Of a stretch of 64,000 nt of DNA, positions 23,907 to 34,426 are shown piece after piece. The stretch covers positions 23,245,063 through 23,309,062 of the forward strand of contig NC_135998.1 of assembly GCF_048128805.1 (NCBI RefSeq), given 5' to 3'. This stretch comes from Centroberyx gerrardi (Eukaryota; Chordata; Actinopteri; Beryciformes; Berycidae). The notes beneath the pieces are model-generated. The model was not told the origin of the DNA and ran no database searches. It saw only the letters and a list, made by a program, of their open reading frames with translations. How positions within the stretch are numbered: the first letter of the stretch is position 1; every line of letters starts with the position of its first letter. The translations under genes and the position numbers were made by a program.

Positions 23907-25454
23907 ATGGATGGAAGTGAACTTATCATCAATCATAACAACTTAACTTGTTTGAGAGTAATATGCACAGAAATGATCTAAGATTTTTGGAATGCTTTTC
24001 ATGAAATCTTTGCTAATTACCAGGAAAATAAATAACAAGCAGAGACAAAGGCATTAAGAAGTAACAGATATTGTGTCCAATTCATCTCAAACAAATTTTT
24101 ATTTCCTAGTATTATCAAGGAAAATATTACTAAATGACAGTGAATGGGCGTATAATTCATACAATGTGGCATGCGGTAGTTGCAGTTTCCTTGTAAAAAC
24201 AGATGTAGATCCTCAGATACCTGAAACAGAACCTAAGTGAAATTCAGGCATTCAGGCATTAAGTGCTCTGCAATAACAATTGCTCAGCCAACATGTCACT
24301 CTCAGTGCCATTTTGCTGCTGAGAAAAGACGGCACACTTTTGTCCTCCTCATCTCCGCCACTGTCTCTGCTAGTGCTGATGGCTAAAACACATTTCAGTT
24401 CAGATGGCATGGCACTGCTCACAGGGCTACAGATTTCTCTTGTAGCCAATCGTTTCTTCAAATCTAATCATTTCCAGCAACACGATGTGCCTGATGTCCA
24501 AAGCCTACTGTGCCAAAAACCCTTTCTCTGAGAGATCTCCCACTAAAGAGGGTCGTGACCTCAGACGAAGAGATCTGTTGCAGCTGTCCTCCTGGGGGAC
24601 CAGCAGGAGTGAATGACTAAACAGTCGTGATACGGTTTTAATAGAGGGCAAAGAAAAAATGACTCGACTTGGAAACTTGTCTCCTCTTTCACCACCTCCG
24701 CAGCTAACGCCAACATTACACTATATCTGATAGCCTGTTTTAGCCATATGAACCGCTTCCACCAGCAGCCTGGGAAAACAATTGGTTATTAGATGCCACT
24801 CAAAAATCAATGAGTGTTCAAGCTGCTGCCTGTCAGCGTAGCCATGGAGTTAAGAGCATAGGGCTTTTAGCACAGGGAATCCAGAACAAGATGGATATAA
24901 AATAATAACTATATTTGTATTGTGCTTGTCTTAGTTACAAACATTTTAATAATCAGCTATAATAAAGGAAAAACTTGTAATGCTGGCTACATTAAGGCCT
25001 GTAGCTTAATAAAGATCTTTCTGCAAAATTCACCATCTTTTGTCTCTTTTGTCTGTAATCTAGATTTTGTAAGAGTTAACAGAACGTCAGATCTGCGACA
25101 CTGCTTCTGTAGTGAGTTCAAAGCTCTGTAATATAAGCTGGGGTCAAGCCATTTATTGCTTATGAAAGTCTAAATTCAACTCTAAGCTAATGTAAGGTAG
25201 CTAAAATGGGAGATCTATGATCTCTCATCAGTTTTACTGCTGCATTCTGAAACAGGAAAAACAAAAAAAGAACCTTGCAGTCAAAGCAAAAATACAGTTA
25301 CAATCATCATTTTGAGATGAAATGATACCAGAAAAAATACATAGAAATTACTTTATTTTGGAGATATGTATCAATTTTAGAAATAAAATCTAAATTTGAC
25401 CAATCACATTGCTTGACCATTGTATAATATTCATTATGAACTCTACTCTGAAGG
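23907..25454. other. Intergenic DNA between ptger4 and the retrovirus
   Basis: AT-rich sequence with no recognisable gene, repeat or RNA. The open frame at about 24280-24531 has no visible domain or splice context. Confidence 0.5.
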
Positions 25455-25889
25455 TGTAAGAAATAAAATTAATATTGTGCTTTTTTATATGGATAGTACA
25501 CTCTGTTCTTGCTTTCCTTTGTCCTGGAAAGTGGAGTGTCTTTTGTCCTGCTTACTATAATGATGTAATCAGTGCTTGAATGCATGCATGATCACTATAT
25601 ATGGTTATGTGTGGTTTTGAGTGATTCTATAGGTGGACATGCAGTTAAAAGTCTGAACTAGTGGGTTGGTTTTGAGCCAAGTAGGTTTGGCTATGGGCCA
25701 AGATTTATAGTTTTGTTTACTTTAACCTATATAAGTGGATCCTGAACTCCGTTCTTTGTCACTTCTTTGTTGCTTGTTTGGAACACTGAACTGAACCATG
25801 CATGTCTGAATAAAGAATCCACAGAAGACTTTTGAACCTTGCTTAGTCATTTTGACCCACAACGGGTGAAGTAAATTTTTGCATTTACA
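25455..25889 (+). repeat. 5' LTR (435 bp)
   Basis: Starts TGTAAGAAATAAAA and ends TTTTTGCATTTACA, giving TG...CA ends. It contains a TATA box (TATATAAG, 25728) and a polyadenylation hexamer (AATAAA, 25809-25814), so U3, R and U5 can be roughly placed. Read by eye against 31307-31741, I find no difference in length or sequence. Confidence 0.95.
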
Positions 25890-25892
25890 GTT

Positions 25893-25910
25893 TGGCGACG
25901 AGGATGGGAT
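25893..25910 (+). other. Primer-binding site for tRNA-Ser(GCU)
   Basis: TGGCGACGAGGATGGGAT begins three bases after the 5'LTR. It is the exact complement of the 3' end of vertebrate tRNA-Ser(GCU), ...ATCCCATCCTCGTCG plus CCA, as I know that tRNA. The tRNA primes minus-strand DNA synthesis. Confidence 0.85.
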
Positions 25911-26951
25911 GGACACAGCACTGAGCGACGCCTGGGGCTAGACTGAGGGTCAACTGCCGGCAGGAGTCTCTAGGAGACTCAGGGATAGTTCCGCTCCAGC
26001 AAAGGAGGTCTGGATCCCGCCCAAAGTCAGGCACGGGTGGCGTTCAGTGGGTCGTCCATCCGTTTAAAGAGAGCAAGTGGTGAGTTTCTGTGAATTTTTT
26101 TTCTCTTCCTCAGGGAGGGAGTAAAACATTTTTCCTCAGGGAGGTATTCTCATAGTTGCAACAAGTAAGAGAAAAGAAAAAACCTAGGTAGTTAATGGGG
26201 GCGTAAAATTTTAGCTCAGGGAGGATAGTTAGGCCTCAGGGAGGTTGCCGTTATTAGATAAGGAAGATTGTCAGGGACAAAGCCCAGGGGGTAGAAAGAG
26301 AAATAGCCCAGGGGGTAGAAAGGGATCCTAAGTGAAAAAAGAAAAGAAAAAAAAGGAGGAAAAAAAAAGTTTTTAAGGGGAGATATTGTTTGTGATATAC
26401 TGTGAGTGGATGGGAATGAAGCGGTGATATCAGTGTCCTGTGGGTATTTATCCACACAAAGGGTACGTTGCTCTGAACGAAAGTGTCGTACAAACTACCT
26501 GGCTGATATCATGGTTCATTTCATTGGCATTGTGTGAATGAAGTTGTGAATGAGTGATGGGTGTGTAATAGAGTAGGGTGAAGTGGTTGTCAAGGTACCG
26601 AAATTAATAGTGTATGTTGGAATAATAATAGTAATAATAATAATGATATATGTTTATCATAGCGGGTATAGAGGAGTCATCGCCTATAAAATATAGAAAA
26701 TAGATACTTATTGTGATATTTAGTGTAAAATACTTTTGACATAGTTATTTGTCAAGGGGGATTTTATTGTGTGGTCCGAGTGGTAAAAAGAAAGAAAAAA
26801 AAAAAAGAAAGTGAGTAAGGTTGCAGAGCAGAGAGAGCAAAGAGGGGAGGTAGCTTGTCGGTGCTGGACACCAGCATCATAAATTGTGTCTAGGGAAGAG
26901 GCCACACTGGCCTTCTAAAAACAAAAGAAAGCAACCACAACTGAGAGCGAG
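25911..26951 (+). other. Retroviral leader with repeated CCTCAGGGAGG motifs
   Basis: About 1 kb lies between the primer site and the gag ATG. CCTCAGGGAGG occurs at 26108-26118, 26134-26144 and 26234-26244, and GCTCAGGGAGG at 26214-26224. AGCCCAGGGGGTAGAAAG is repeated at 26281-26298 and 26305-26322. Leaders of this kind usually hold dimerisation and packaging signals; assigning that role to these repeats is inference. Confidence 0.6.
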
Positions 26952-28635
26952 ATGGAAAACACACTAGGAAAAGTAGAACTACTTTCAGACCCACTTGCAG
27001 GTCCTGTAAAAGTGATAGAAGAAAAATGGGGAAAAAGCGTGGTTGAGGATGTTCCGTTTTGGCACTACGTTACTGAAGGTGTTTTTCCCATAAGAGGCAC
27101 TCTGAGCGTAAACTGTTTAACTAGATGTAGGGTTATGCTAGAAGAAAAAGAAGAGCAGGAAAAGATTGAAGAAATTGAGTGAGGAGAGTAAAAAGAAGGT
27201 AAATTGGAATGCGTTCCAAAAGTGGGAGCGAGAAGCAGAAGCTAAAGCAGTAAAGTTCATAGCTAATGTTATGCTTTCAAAAGGGACAGAAGAGATGACT
27301 AAGAGAGAAGAAGAAAGGGTTAGTAGAAGGGAAAAGAAGAAGAAAAGTAGGGACAGAGAGAGGGACCTGCTTCCCCCCTATGCTCTTTCTCGCACAACTC
27401 CACCATCAGGAATGTGTGACGACGAGAGTGATGATGAGGAAGATGACAACAAGGGGGCGGTCCTAAAGATGGCAGCTTCAGCCCCTCCTACATCTCAGGC
27501 TCCACCTCAACCATCTAATGTTTATCCATCACTACAAACTGTGGGAGGGTCTGAGCTCAAGGAGAAGGAGGCTTCATTGGGGTTTTTAACTCCTCCTTCA
27601 AATGTAGGTTTTGCCTCTGGTACTTCTGTTTCTCACTGCCCACAGACTCGTAGCATGGCAGCGAACCTACAGACAGAGACAGTGAACCAGATGCCTATGA
27701 TGATGTATCCAAATCCACAATCAGATAACAGTCAAGGCCTCTGGCAATCGCATGTCCTGGTCCACAGGCCATGGCAACCTGATGAGCTGAAGGAAGTTTC
27801 CAAAGATCTGCTGGATCCCCACAAAACCGGAGGTGAGAAAAGGGAGGTTGCAATGAAACAGTTGTTGATAATGTATAATCCTACGTTGGCAGAGGTGGAA
27901 GCAGTATGTCGCAGGTGTTTTCTGTTAAGATGGCCGAACATCAAGCCAGCCAGCTGGGACACAATCTACGATCCAGGCTACCAGAAATACAGAGACCAGG
28001 TGGATGAGCTCTACTTTGCTGTGAAAACCGCGTTTTCCCTGCGTACCAGTTGGCCTGAAATCTACAGGACCAAGCAGAATGATGGTGAGTCTGCCATTGA
28101 TTATCGTGCTAGAATGGAATCTGTGTTTGCTGCCCATTCTGGTGTTGACCAGGATAATGATGCCTACAACAACCTGCTGAAGACTGCGTTGATACAAGGC
28201 CTCCATCCAACTCTGAAGAATCAGACCATGACTACGTGCATCGCCTGGGAAACCAAACCCCTCAGCGAAGTCTGGGCTTATGTCCTCCATGCGGAAAGGA
28301 ACCAGACTGACATCGAGCAAAGACACAGTAAGAAGATCCAATCTGCACAGTTAATGTTTTATCAACAGACGGGAACTTGGGGCAATGAAATGCGCAGAGG
28401 ACGAGGAAGAGGACGAGGACGTGGAGGAAGAGACTATGGAAGAGGGCCACCCACACAGTTTTACAACCAGCAACGTCTAAGGTGTTTCAACTGTGGGGGG
28501 TATGGTCATATGGCTCGTGATTGTTCATCAGATCACAGGTCTGGCATACAAAGACGTGAGAATGCACCTGATGGATCCTGGCCACATGCAACCCTCAAGC
28601 CTGTCTGTGAATGCTCCAGGATTCCAGCCAGCTAA
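26952..28635 (+). pseudogene. gag: Retroviral gag, broken by a frameshift
   Basis: Gag is the virion structural polyprotein. A matrix-like frame starts at ATG 26952 (MENTLGKVELL...) and stops at 27182. The rest continues in another frame, overlapping from 27166, to TAA at 28635. The second frame has a charged, proline-rich linker, then a capsid region like gammaretroviral p30 (about 27760-28320). An RGRGRGRGRGG basic stretch follows, then one CCHC zinc knuckle at 28483-28524 (CFNCGGYGHMARDC). The second frame has no ATG at its left edge, which supports an indel in an originally continuous gene. A programmed shift cannot be excluded but is unusual inside gag. Confidence 0.85.
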
Positions 28636-28771
28636 CCCATAGGAGATAGCGGGGACAGGTCAGATAGGTGAACAGGATAGTTCAGATGGATAGGCAGACA
28701 CTGACCCTATTATAACTCAAGGTCAGTATACTAAATTAGACCCAAGGAAACAGAAAGCAGCTAAAGTAAGT

Positions 28772-29131
28772 TTGAAAGTAGGAAATGTAGTGGTGCCCTT
28801 TTTTTTTTTTGGGTTGATTCTGGTGCTGATGTTTCCGTTGTGCAGTCCAAATTACTCCCAAATGCGCCCAAAATCAACAAAATTTCTTAAAACAGTTGGC
28901 TCATTAGGAGTCCCGGTGTTAGAACCGATTTCTGAACCACTTTCTGTCACTTATGGTGATTACTTAGGAGATCATCCTTTCTTGTTGACAGATTTTTGTC
29001 CAGTGAATTTGTTAGGGCGTGATCTCATGTGTGCTTTGGGAATAAATATGTACTGCAGTCCGGAAGGTATCATTCTTTCTTCTAAGATGCTAGGTATTTT
29101 TACTATGACAACATATGAGGGTTATTTTTAG
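28772..29131 (+). pseudogene. pro: Retroviral protease, frame-disrupted
   Basis: The aspartyl-protease signature DSGADVS is encoded at 28816-28836, just after a run of 12 T (28799-28810). It is not in the frame that carries the C-terminal protease motif PVNLLGRDL (about 28998-29027). At least one frameshift therefore separates the catalytic motif from the rest. The T run may be slippage in the genome or in sequencing. The element has no intact protease. Confidence 0.8.
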
Positions 29132-29214
29132 GATCTCAAGAGCATGTAGATGAGGATGTTCTTCTTCACCAAGAACCAGACACCACCTCTTTTGTTCATA
29201 TGCCTTTAACAACT

Positions 29215-29942
29215 GAAGAAGAAAATATGATTTCCATGATTCCGCCTATACTATGGGCTACTAGCGGTTTTGATTTTGGTTGTAGGAAACTGCAACACCT
29301 GTAGTGGTAAAACCTAAATCCTCTTTCAGACCATGTAAGAGGCAATATCCCCTCAGCCTAGAGGCTGTGGAGGGAATTGCTCCTGATATTGAGTCACTGA
29401 AAAAACAAGGTGCCATCGTGGAGCGTCCTCATTCTCTTTGTAATACCCCTCTTCTGCCCATTAGGAAGCCTAATGGTGGTTGGAGACCTGTTCAGGATTT
29501 GAGAGCTGTAAATGACGCTGTGCAACATCCAGCGCCCACAGTACCAAATGTGGTAACTTTAATGTCTCAGGTCCCATCTAATTCTTGTTGGTTTACTGTG
29601 ATTGATTTGGCTAATGCTTTTTTCAGCATTCCTGTGCATCTTAACTTCCAGTTCTGGTTTGCTTTCACTTTCAATGGTAAACGCTACACATGGACTCGTA
29701 TGCCTCAGGGTTTCTCAAGCAGCCCCACTTTGTTTGCTTTGGCTGTAGCTGAGAACCTCTCAGGTTGGGAGGTTCCTTGTGGTAGTACATTGATACAGCA
29801 TGTGGATGATTTGTTGTTGTGTTCCATTTCTGAGCAGGCCTGCAAAACAGACACTGTCTCCATTCTCTGTTACTTAGCAGAGAACGGACACAAGGTCTCA
29901 AAACCAAAATCCAGCTGGTTTTACAGTCCGTACGTTATCTAG
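29215..29942 (+). pseudogene. pol: Retroviral reverse transcriptase, fingers/palm, broken
   Basis: RNA-dependent DNA polymerase core. Motifs are TPLLPIRKPNGGWRPVQDLR, FTVIDLANAFFSIPV (first catalytic Asp) and MPQGFSSSP. The catalytic box at 29799-29810 reads HVDD instead of the usual YVDD. The N-terminal piece (about 29215-29282, PPILWATSGFDFG) is in a different frame from the main body. The body ends at a premature stop (29942), where the frame shifts again. The element is dead as an enzyme source. Confidence 0.88.
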
Positions 29943-30490
29943 GACATATAGTCACACCTGAAGGTCGTAAACTCGGTCCCGAATGCGTTACAGCAATTTT
30001 GGAGGTACCAAAACCTCAAATAAAACAGCAAATTATGTTGTTTTGGGGTCTTGTAGGCTACTGCCGCCCATGGATACGTGACTATGCAGAGATATCTCAA
30101 CCACTGTATGACATCGTGCACAGTGGTAAACATTTGGCCATGACTGACTTCCTGACTTGGACTACTGAAGCTGACAAAGCATTTACTAACTTGAAATTAG
30201 CTCTTTCTAATTTTCCCTGTTTAGGACTCCCTGACCATAGTAAACCCTTTAATCTGTTTGTCTCTGAACGAGATGGGTTTATGTCAGCTGTTTTGACTCA
30301 GTCCCATGGTGACAAGCAACGCCTTGTTGGTTATTTTTCTAAACATCTGTCTACAACTGAGAGAGCAATGGTCTCGTGCCTAAGGTCTGTTGCTGCAGCT
30401 ACTGAAGCTGTCCTTGCAACTGCTGACCTTGTTGCTATGTGTCCCTTAACTGTACATGTTCCATATGCTGTTCATTCTCTCATCCTTTAG
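29943..30490 (+). pseudogene. pol: RT thumb/connection remnant, ends at an in-frame TAG
   Basis: Continues the polymerase in another frame with GLVGYCRPWIRDYAEI (thumb) and the connection-type segment FNLFVSERDGFMSAVLTQ and LVGYFSKHL. The TAG at 30488-30490 interrupts it; the same frame then stays open and recognisable (AKTAYLTPAKMLHWENVLL). Confidence 0.85.
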
Positions 30491-30960
30491 GCTAAGACTG
30501 CTTACCTGACTCCTGCGAAGATGCTGCATTGGGAGAATGTTCTACTTATTATGTCTTATGTTACTTTGAAGTGTTGTACTGTCCTTAACCCTTCCATACT
30601 TCTTCCTACAGCAGAGGAAAGTGAACCCCACTGCTGTTTGCAAGTGGTTGACATTGCTACCAAACTTTGTGATGCCTTGTTTAACATACCACTGACTAAC
30701 CCTGACTTTGTTTTCTTTGTAGAGGGTTCAACAGGACATCTTTCTGCGCAAGCAGCAGAACTCTTTGCCTTAACTCGTGCTTTTATTCTAGGTGCTGGAG
30801 AAGATATCATGGTCTATGCAGACTCTCAGTATGCTTTCAATGTGTCATAATTTTCATGCTGTTTGTAATTGTCAGGCTCATACAAGTGGTGTTGATCCAG
30901 TTTCATAGGGAAATGCTGTTGCTGATGCTGCAGCTAAAGCTGCTGTTCTTTTTCCCTGTC
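30491..30960 (+). pseudogene. pol: RNase H remnant, internally shortened
   Basis: The region holds FFVEGS, where the family has a catalytic Asp in DGS. It then jumps straight to AQAAELFALTRAF and VYADSQYAF. The strands normally between the first catalytic residue and the AELFAL helix are missing. A stop at 30848-30850 and a frame change precede the C-terminal part (GNAVADAAAKAA, about 30907-30942). Nothing like integrase follows. Confidence 0.8.
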
Positions 30961-31294
30961 TCTCCCATTTTGCAAAATGCATCTGTCTTCTAGGATGATA
31001 GTGACAACGACGAAGCAGCTCTTAGATGAACGAGGGGAAACCACTCTGCATCGAATGTGCTAGTAAACCTCTCCAGAGTGGTAGCCCTCTACTGAGTGTA
31101 AAGCTCATGGGTTGAAGACGAGGGTTTTTTTTATTCCTTTTTTGTTTTCCTTTATTTTGGGTTTTTATTCGTGTTGATTGAAGCTTGTTTGTAACTCTTA
31201 GAAGAGATGTTTTCCTCACTGTTTAAGTGAAGTATACATAGAGTAGGATGTATCTGGTGTTATTTTATTTTAATCTTAGTTGTCACCTTGTGAC
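30961..31294 (+). other. Retroviral 3' region without integrase or env
   Basis: Only about 330 bp separate the RNase H remnant from the polypurine tract. No HHCC, DDE or envelope motif is visible. The integrase and env genes have been lost, probably in one large deletion. Confidence 0.75.
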
Positions 31295-31306
31295 AAAAGG
31301 GAGGAA
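31295..31306 (+). other. Polypurine tract
   Basis: AAAAGGGAGGAA lies immediately before the 3'LTR, the expected plus-strand primer. Confidence 0.9.
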
Positions 31307-31741
31307 TGTAAGAAATAAAATTAATATTGTGCTTTTTTATATGGATAGTACACTCTGTTCTTGCTTTCCTTTGTCCTGGAAAGTGGAGTGTCTTTTGTCC
31401 TGCTTACTATAATGATGTAATCAGTGCTTGAATGCATGCATGATCACTATATATGGTTATGTGTGGTTTTGAGTGATTCTATAGGTGGACATGCAGTTAA
31501 AAGTCTGAACTAGTGGGTTGGTTTTGAGCCAAGTAGGTTTGGCTATGGGCCAAGATTTATAGTTTTGTTTACTTTAACCTATATAAGTGGATCCTGAACT
31601 CCGTTCTTTGTCACTTCTTTGTTGCTTGTTTGGAACACTGAACTGAACCATGCATGTCTGAATAAAGAATCCACAGAAGACTTTTGAACCTTGCTTAGTC
31701 ATTTTGACCCACAACGGGTGAAGTAAATTTTTGCATTTACA
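31307..31741 (+). repeat. 3' LTR (435 bp)
   Basis: Same length and, by eye, same sequence as the 5'LTR. TATA at 31580-31586; AATAAA at 31661-31666. It is followed by the AAGG target duplication. Confidence 0.95.
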
Positions 31742-33640
31742 AAGGAAACTTCAGACTGTACACAGTGTTGTTGCCACTGTAGAATGATGATTGGTATTTA
31801 GTGATGCTGATGCAGCCAACGTCACCATTGTACTCACAATCATGGCTGTTTATGACCTATCTAATGATTTTGAGCTGAAAAATCAAGATAGCATTCATGC
31901 CAATGGAGGCTGTTTTTATCAAATACCTTTGATATAATGATGTGACAGTAATGTTTACACTTTACATATTACACAGACATCTTATCAGGACGGCCACTGT
32001 CAGGACACTTTTAGGGTTTTTGCCATTCAAAATTAAATCTTCGTACTTGCACTATAGCTGGTTTCCCTGGAAATCAGATGAAATGAGATGAGATAAACTT
32101 CATCACAGATTTCACACACTGAATTACTCTCAGAGGGAAATGACTTGTCCACCAAGCTCAGAGACTCTGAGAAATATCTTATCTGATCTGTCTAACATCT
32201 GGAATGACTAACATCACTCCTGTCCCACAATCAACATGAGATTCACTGTGAATCTCATAGTGAATATGTCCATTTCATGTGAATCATTCACATGAAATGA
32301 AAATGTTACTTCACTATAGCAAGGAGGATAAACCTTTGTAATGACCTGGCAGCAGAGGTTTTCAAATCCCTATGAGCCAGCAAGCTAATGTTAAGGTAGT
32401 AAACCTTACTGTCTTAACATTGCCTTAAGTTGTCAATTAATGAATATGAGAAGGAGGTCAGGTATTATCCCTTAATGAATGGACAGCCTCCAGCGAATCG
32501 TATTGTCTCAGGCCATGGTTAATGTTTTAATACCTCACCTTTCTTCTGACTCTTTCATAGCCTTTTCTAAACAGATTGTTATGAAGTACATTTTGTTCAG
32601 TCTTGCATCATTATGCAACTGAAAAGGTTTTTATCTTTACTGGCTATATCATGAGTAGGCTACAATTTGCTCTAGAGCAAGGAGTTTCCAGGAGACTTCC
32701 TCCGGTCATCTGCTCTTGAGCATGTGCTTTTGATGACTGACATATTCCAAACAGGTCAGGATATCCTCTTAAGCAGAAAAATGAACCGGTGTTGTCTGTT
32801 TATGTGACCTCTTAAGGGTGCTGACTGATCACATAATATGGACAGATCCGGTCTTTAGCCTTATTCACACAGAGCTAGCATAATGTTGGGACATCCAGAG
32901 CCCCTGTTACAGAAATCCAATTATTTCTATATTTATACTCTCATATAAAGCCAAAGAGCACCAACTGCTTGAGCAGTGAAGCTGTGAAAAATTACTATTT
33001 TTTTTTATCTCCTGTTCCACTAACACCAAAGTTGATATTAAAACAGATAGTATGTTTGATGCAGTATTTGAACTGGCCCACCCTCTGGACTCCCGCCACT
33101 CAGCGGATCTGAATCAATTACGATCCAGTGCTGTTCTGCATGTTAGCATTTATTCTTTAGATTCATTCGAATTCATTCGCTTTTTAACCGGCAAACTACC
33201 TACTGTATTTTTAAGATCATATTTAAAGGCCCTGATAACACTAATCCCATGCAACTGTACATTACAGTAATTTTGGGCAGAAAAATTGTCTGTGCAGTGT
33301 ATATTTGCTTTGCCTCTCTCTTAATGAAAAATTGCCGCAGGTTGCAGACTGTAGCTCGACTGTCAAAGCAATTTGATGTGCAGAAAAATGTTTTGAAATG
33401 ATATATCATTTTGTATTTGCTTAAGGCATTTGGTGTTTTGGATTTTTCCGAGGTGCCACTTGACAAATCAGCCACTAAGAACGTTAGAACATGTTTAATT
33501 TCTACACCATAATGGTCAAATCTGGGTGTGCCAGGTTCAATCTCAGGACAACAGGTAAAAACTAACAGGTACAAGATAACCATGGGACTCAAAAAGTCTG
33601 GAGGGAAAAATAAATTGTACAAAACACAAAGAATCTTGAA
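31742..33640. other. Intergenic DNA between the retrovirus and ttc33
   Basis: No gene recognised. It contains two adjacent palindromes (32236-32299). A minus-strand polyadenylation hexamer at 33669-33664 probably marks the end of the ttc33 3'UTR. Confidence 0.5.
32236..32299. repeat. Two adjacent short palindromes
   Basis: The first has 10-bp arms (32236-32245 and 32249-32258, spacer CTG). The second has 14-bp arms (32271-32284 and 32286-32299, one-base centre; CATTTCATGTGAAT). Both are perfect. Confidence 0.8.
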
Positions 33641-33644
33641 ATGG

Positions 33645-34051
33645 ATACATATTTTTCTTCACCTTTATTTATCCAGGGAAGATGAGCATACATGCCCTTA
33701 TTTAGCAACATCCTGCTTCACATTTACACAGTTACACAACATTCATACAGATTCATACAGGCGGATACTCAATTCTGATTGGCCGGAGGATTCATTCATT
33801 TAAATTACACTGTAACCAAAGAGCTTCAACACAAACGTTTGATCACTATTCTGAATTAATGAGCTAGCAAGGTTTGACCGTTTCATTTAAGCCAAAACCT
33901 GGCATACAGTCCTTTACTTGGTCTTCACGCTGGCTTCCGAATAAGCAAGTTTTTAAGCACGGCTCACAAAAACAGCAGCTTCAGAAATGAGATCATTCAG
34001 CCCTGAAATTACAATGTAACCAGGAGTGACGACTCGTCCTCTGAGCCCAGT
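33645..34051 (-). other. ttc33: Probable ttc33 3'UTR
   Basis: The first minus-strand AATAAA after the stop is at 33669-33664. The end is inferred from that signal. Confidence 0.4.
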
Positions 34052-34426
34052 TCAAACTCCCCGTGCCTTGACGAGCTGCTCCTTTGACGAGGACGCCGTG
34101 TCCACTGACCCCTCCTCTTCGATCAGCACGTTTCTGATATTCCCATCGGCATCTACGACAACAGCCGTCCTCTTCAGCTCCTCGTAGCGCGTCTGTCGCT
34201 CGGCCACGGCCACGCAGGCGTCCAGCACCTCGTCGGACTCAAAGTCATAGTCCCGCTCCAGCTCGGGGGCGCGCAGTATCAGTTTTTGGGTCTCCTCCTC
34301 CTGCCGACTCTTCTCCTGGGCGGCCCACTGCTGCTGCTGCAACCTCCCTGCCCACGCCAAGTCCTCCTGCCACAGGGTTCGCTCCGAGGGGCACAGGTGG
34401 ATCGCAACCTGGAAGGACCTCACCGC
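34052..34426 (-). CDS. ttc33: ttc33 last coding exon
   Basis: Acceptor CTGCAG, then AVRSFQVAIH completing TPR3, an acidic and glutamine-rich linker, the DYDFESDE box and TGA at 34054-34052. It is GC-rich compared with its surroundings, as usual for fish coding exons. Confidence 0.95.
   Translation of the reverse strand, partial: AVRSFQVAIHLCPSERTLWQEDLAWAGRLQQQQWAAQEKSRQEEETQKLILRAPELERDYDFESDEVLDACVAVAERQTRYEELKRTAVVVDADGNIRNVLIEEEGSVDTASSSKEQLVKARGV

Larger units (their letters stand above)
25455..31741 (+). mobile_element. Endogenous retrovirus, gamma/epsilon-like, defective, about 6.3 kb
   Basis: A complete LTR-to-LTR element of 6,287 bp, flanked by a 4-bp direct repeat AAGG (25451-25454 and 31742-31745). 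The order is 5'LTR, primer site, a long leader, gag, protease, RT, RNase H remnant, polypurine tract, 3'LTR. A capsid of gammaretroviral flavour, one CCHC knuckle and the RT wording (QDLRAVND, PQGFSSSP) place it with class I (gamma/epsilon) fish retroviruses, not Gypsy. There is no integrase or env. The reading frame is interrupted by several shifts and stops, so it cannot encode its own replication. It lies between ptger4 and ttc33 in the ptger4 orientation. Confidence 0.9.
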
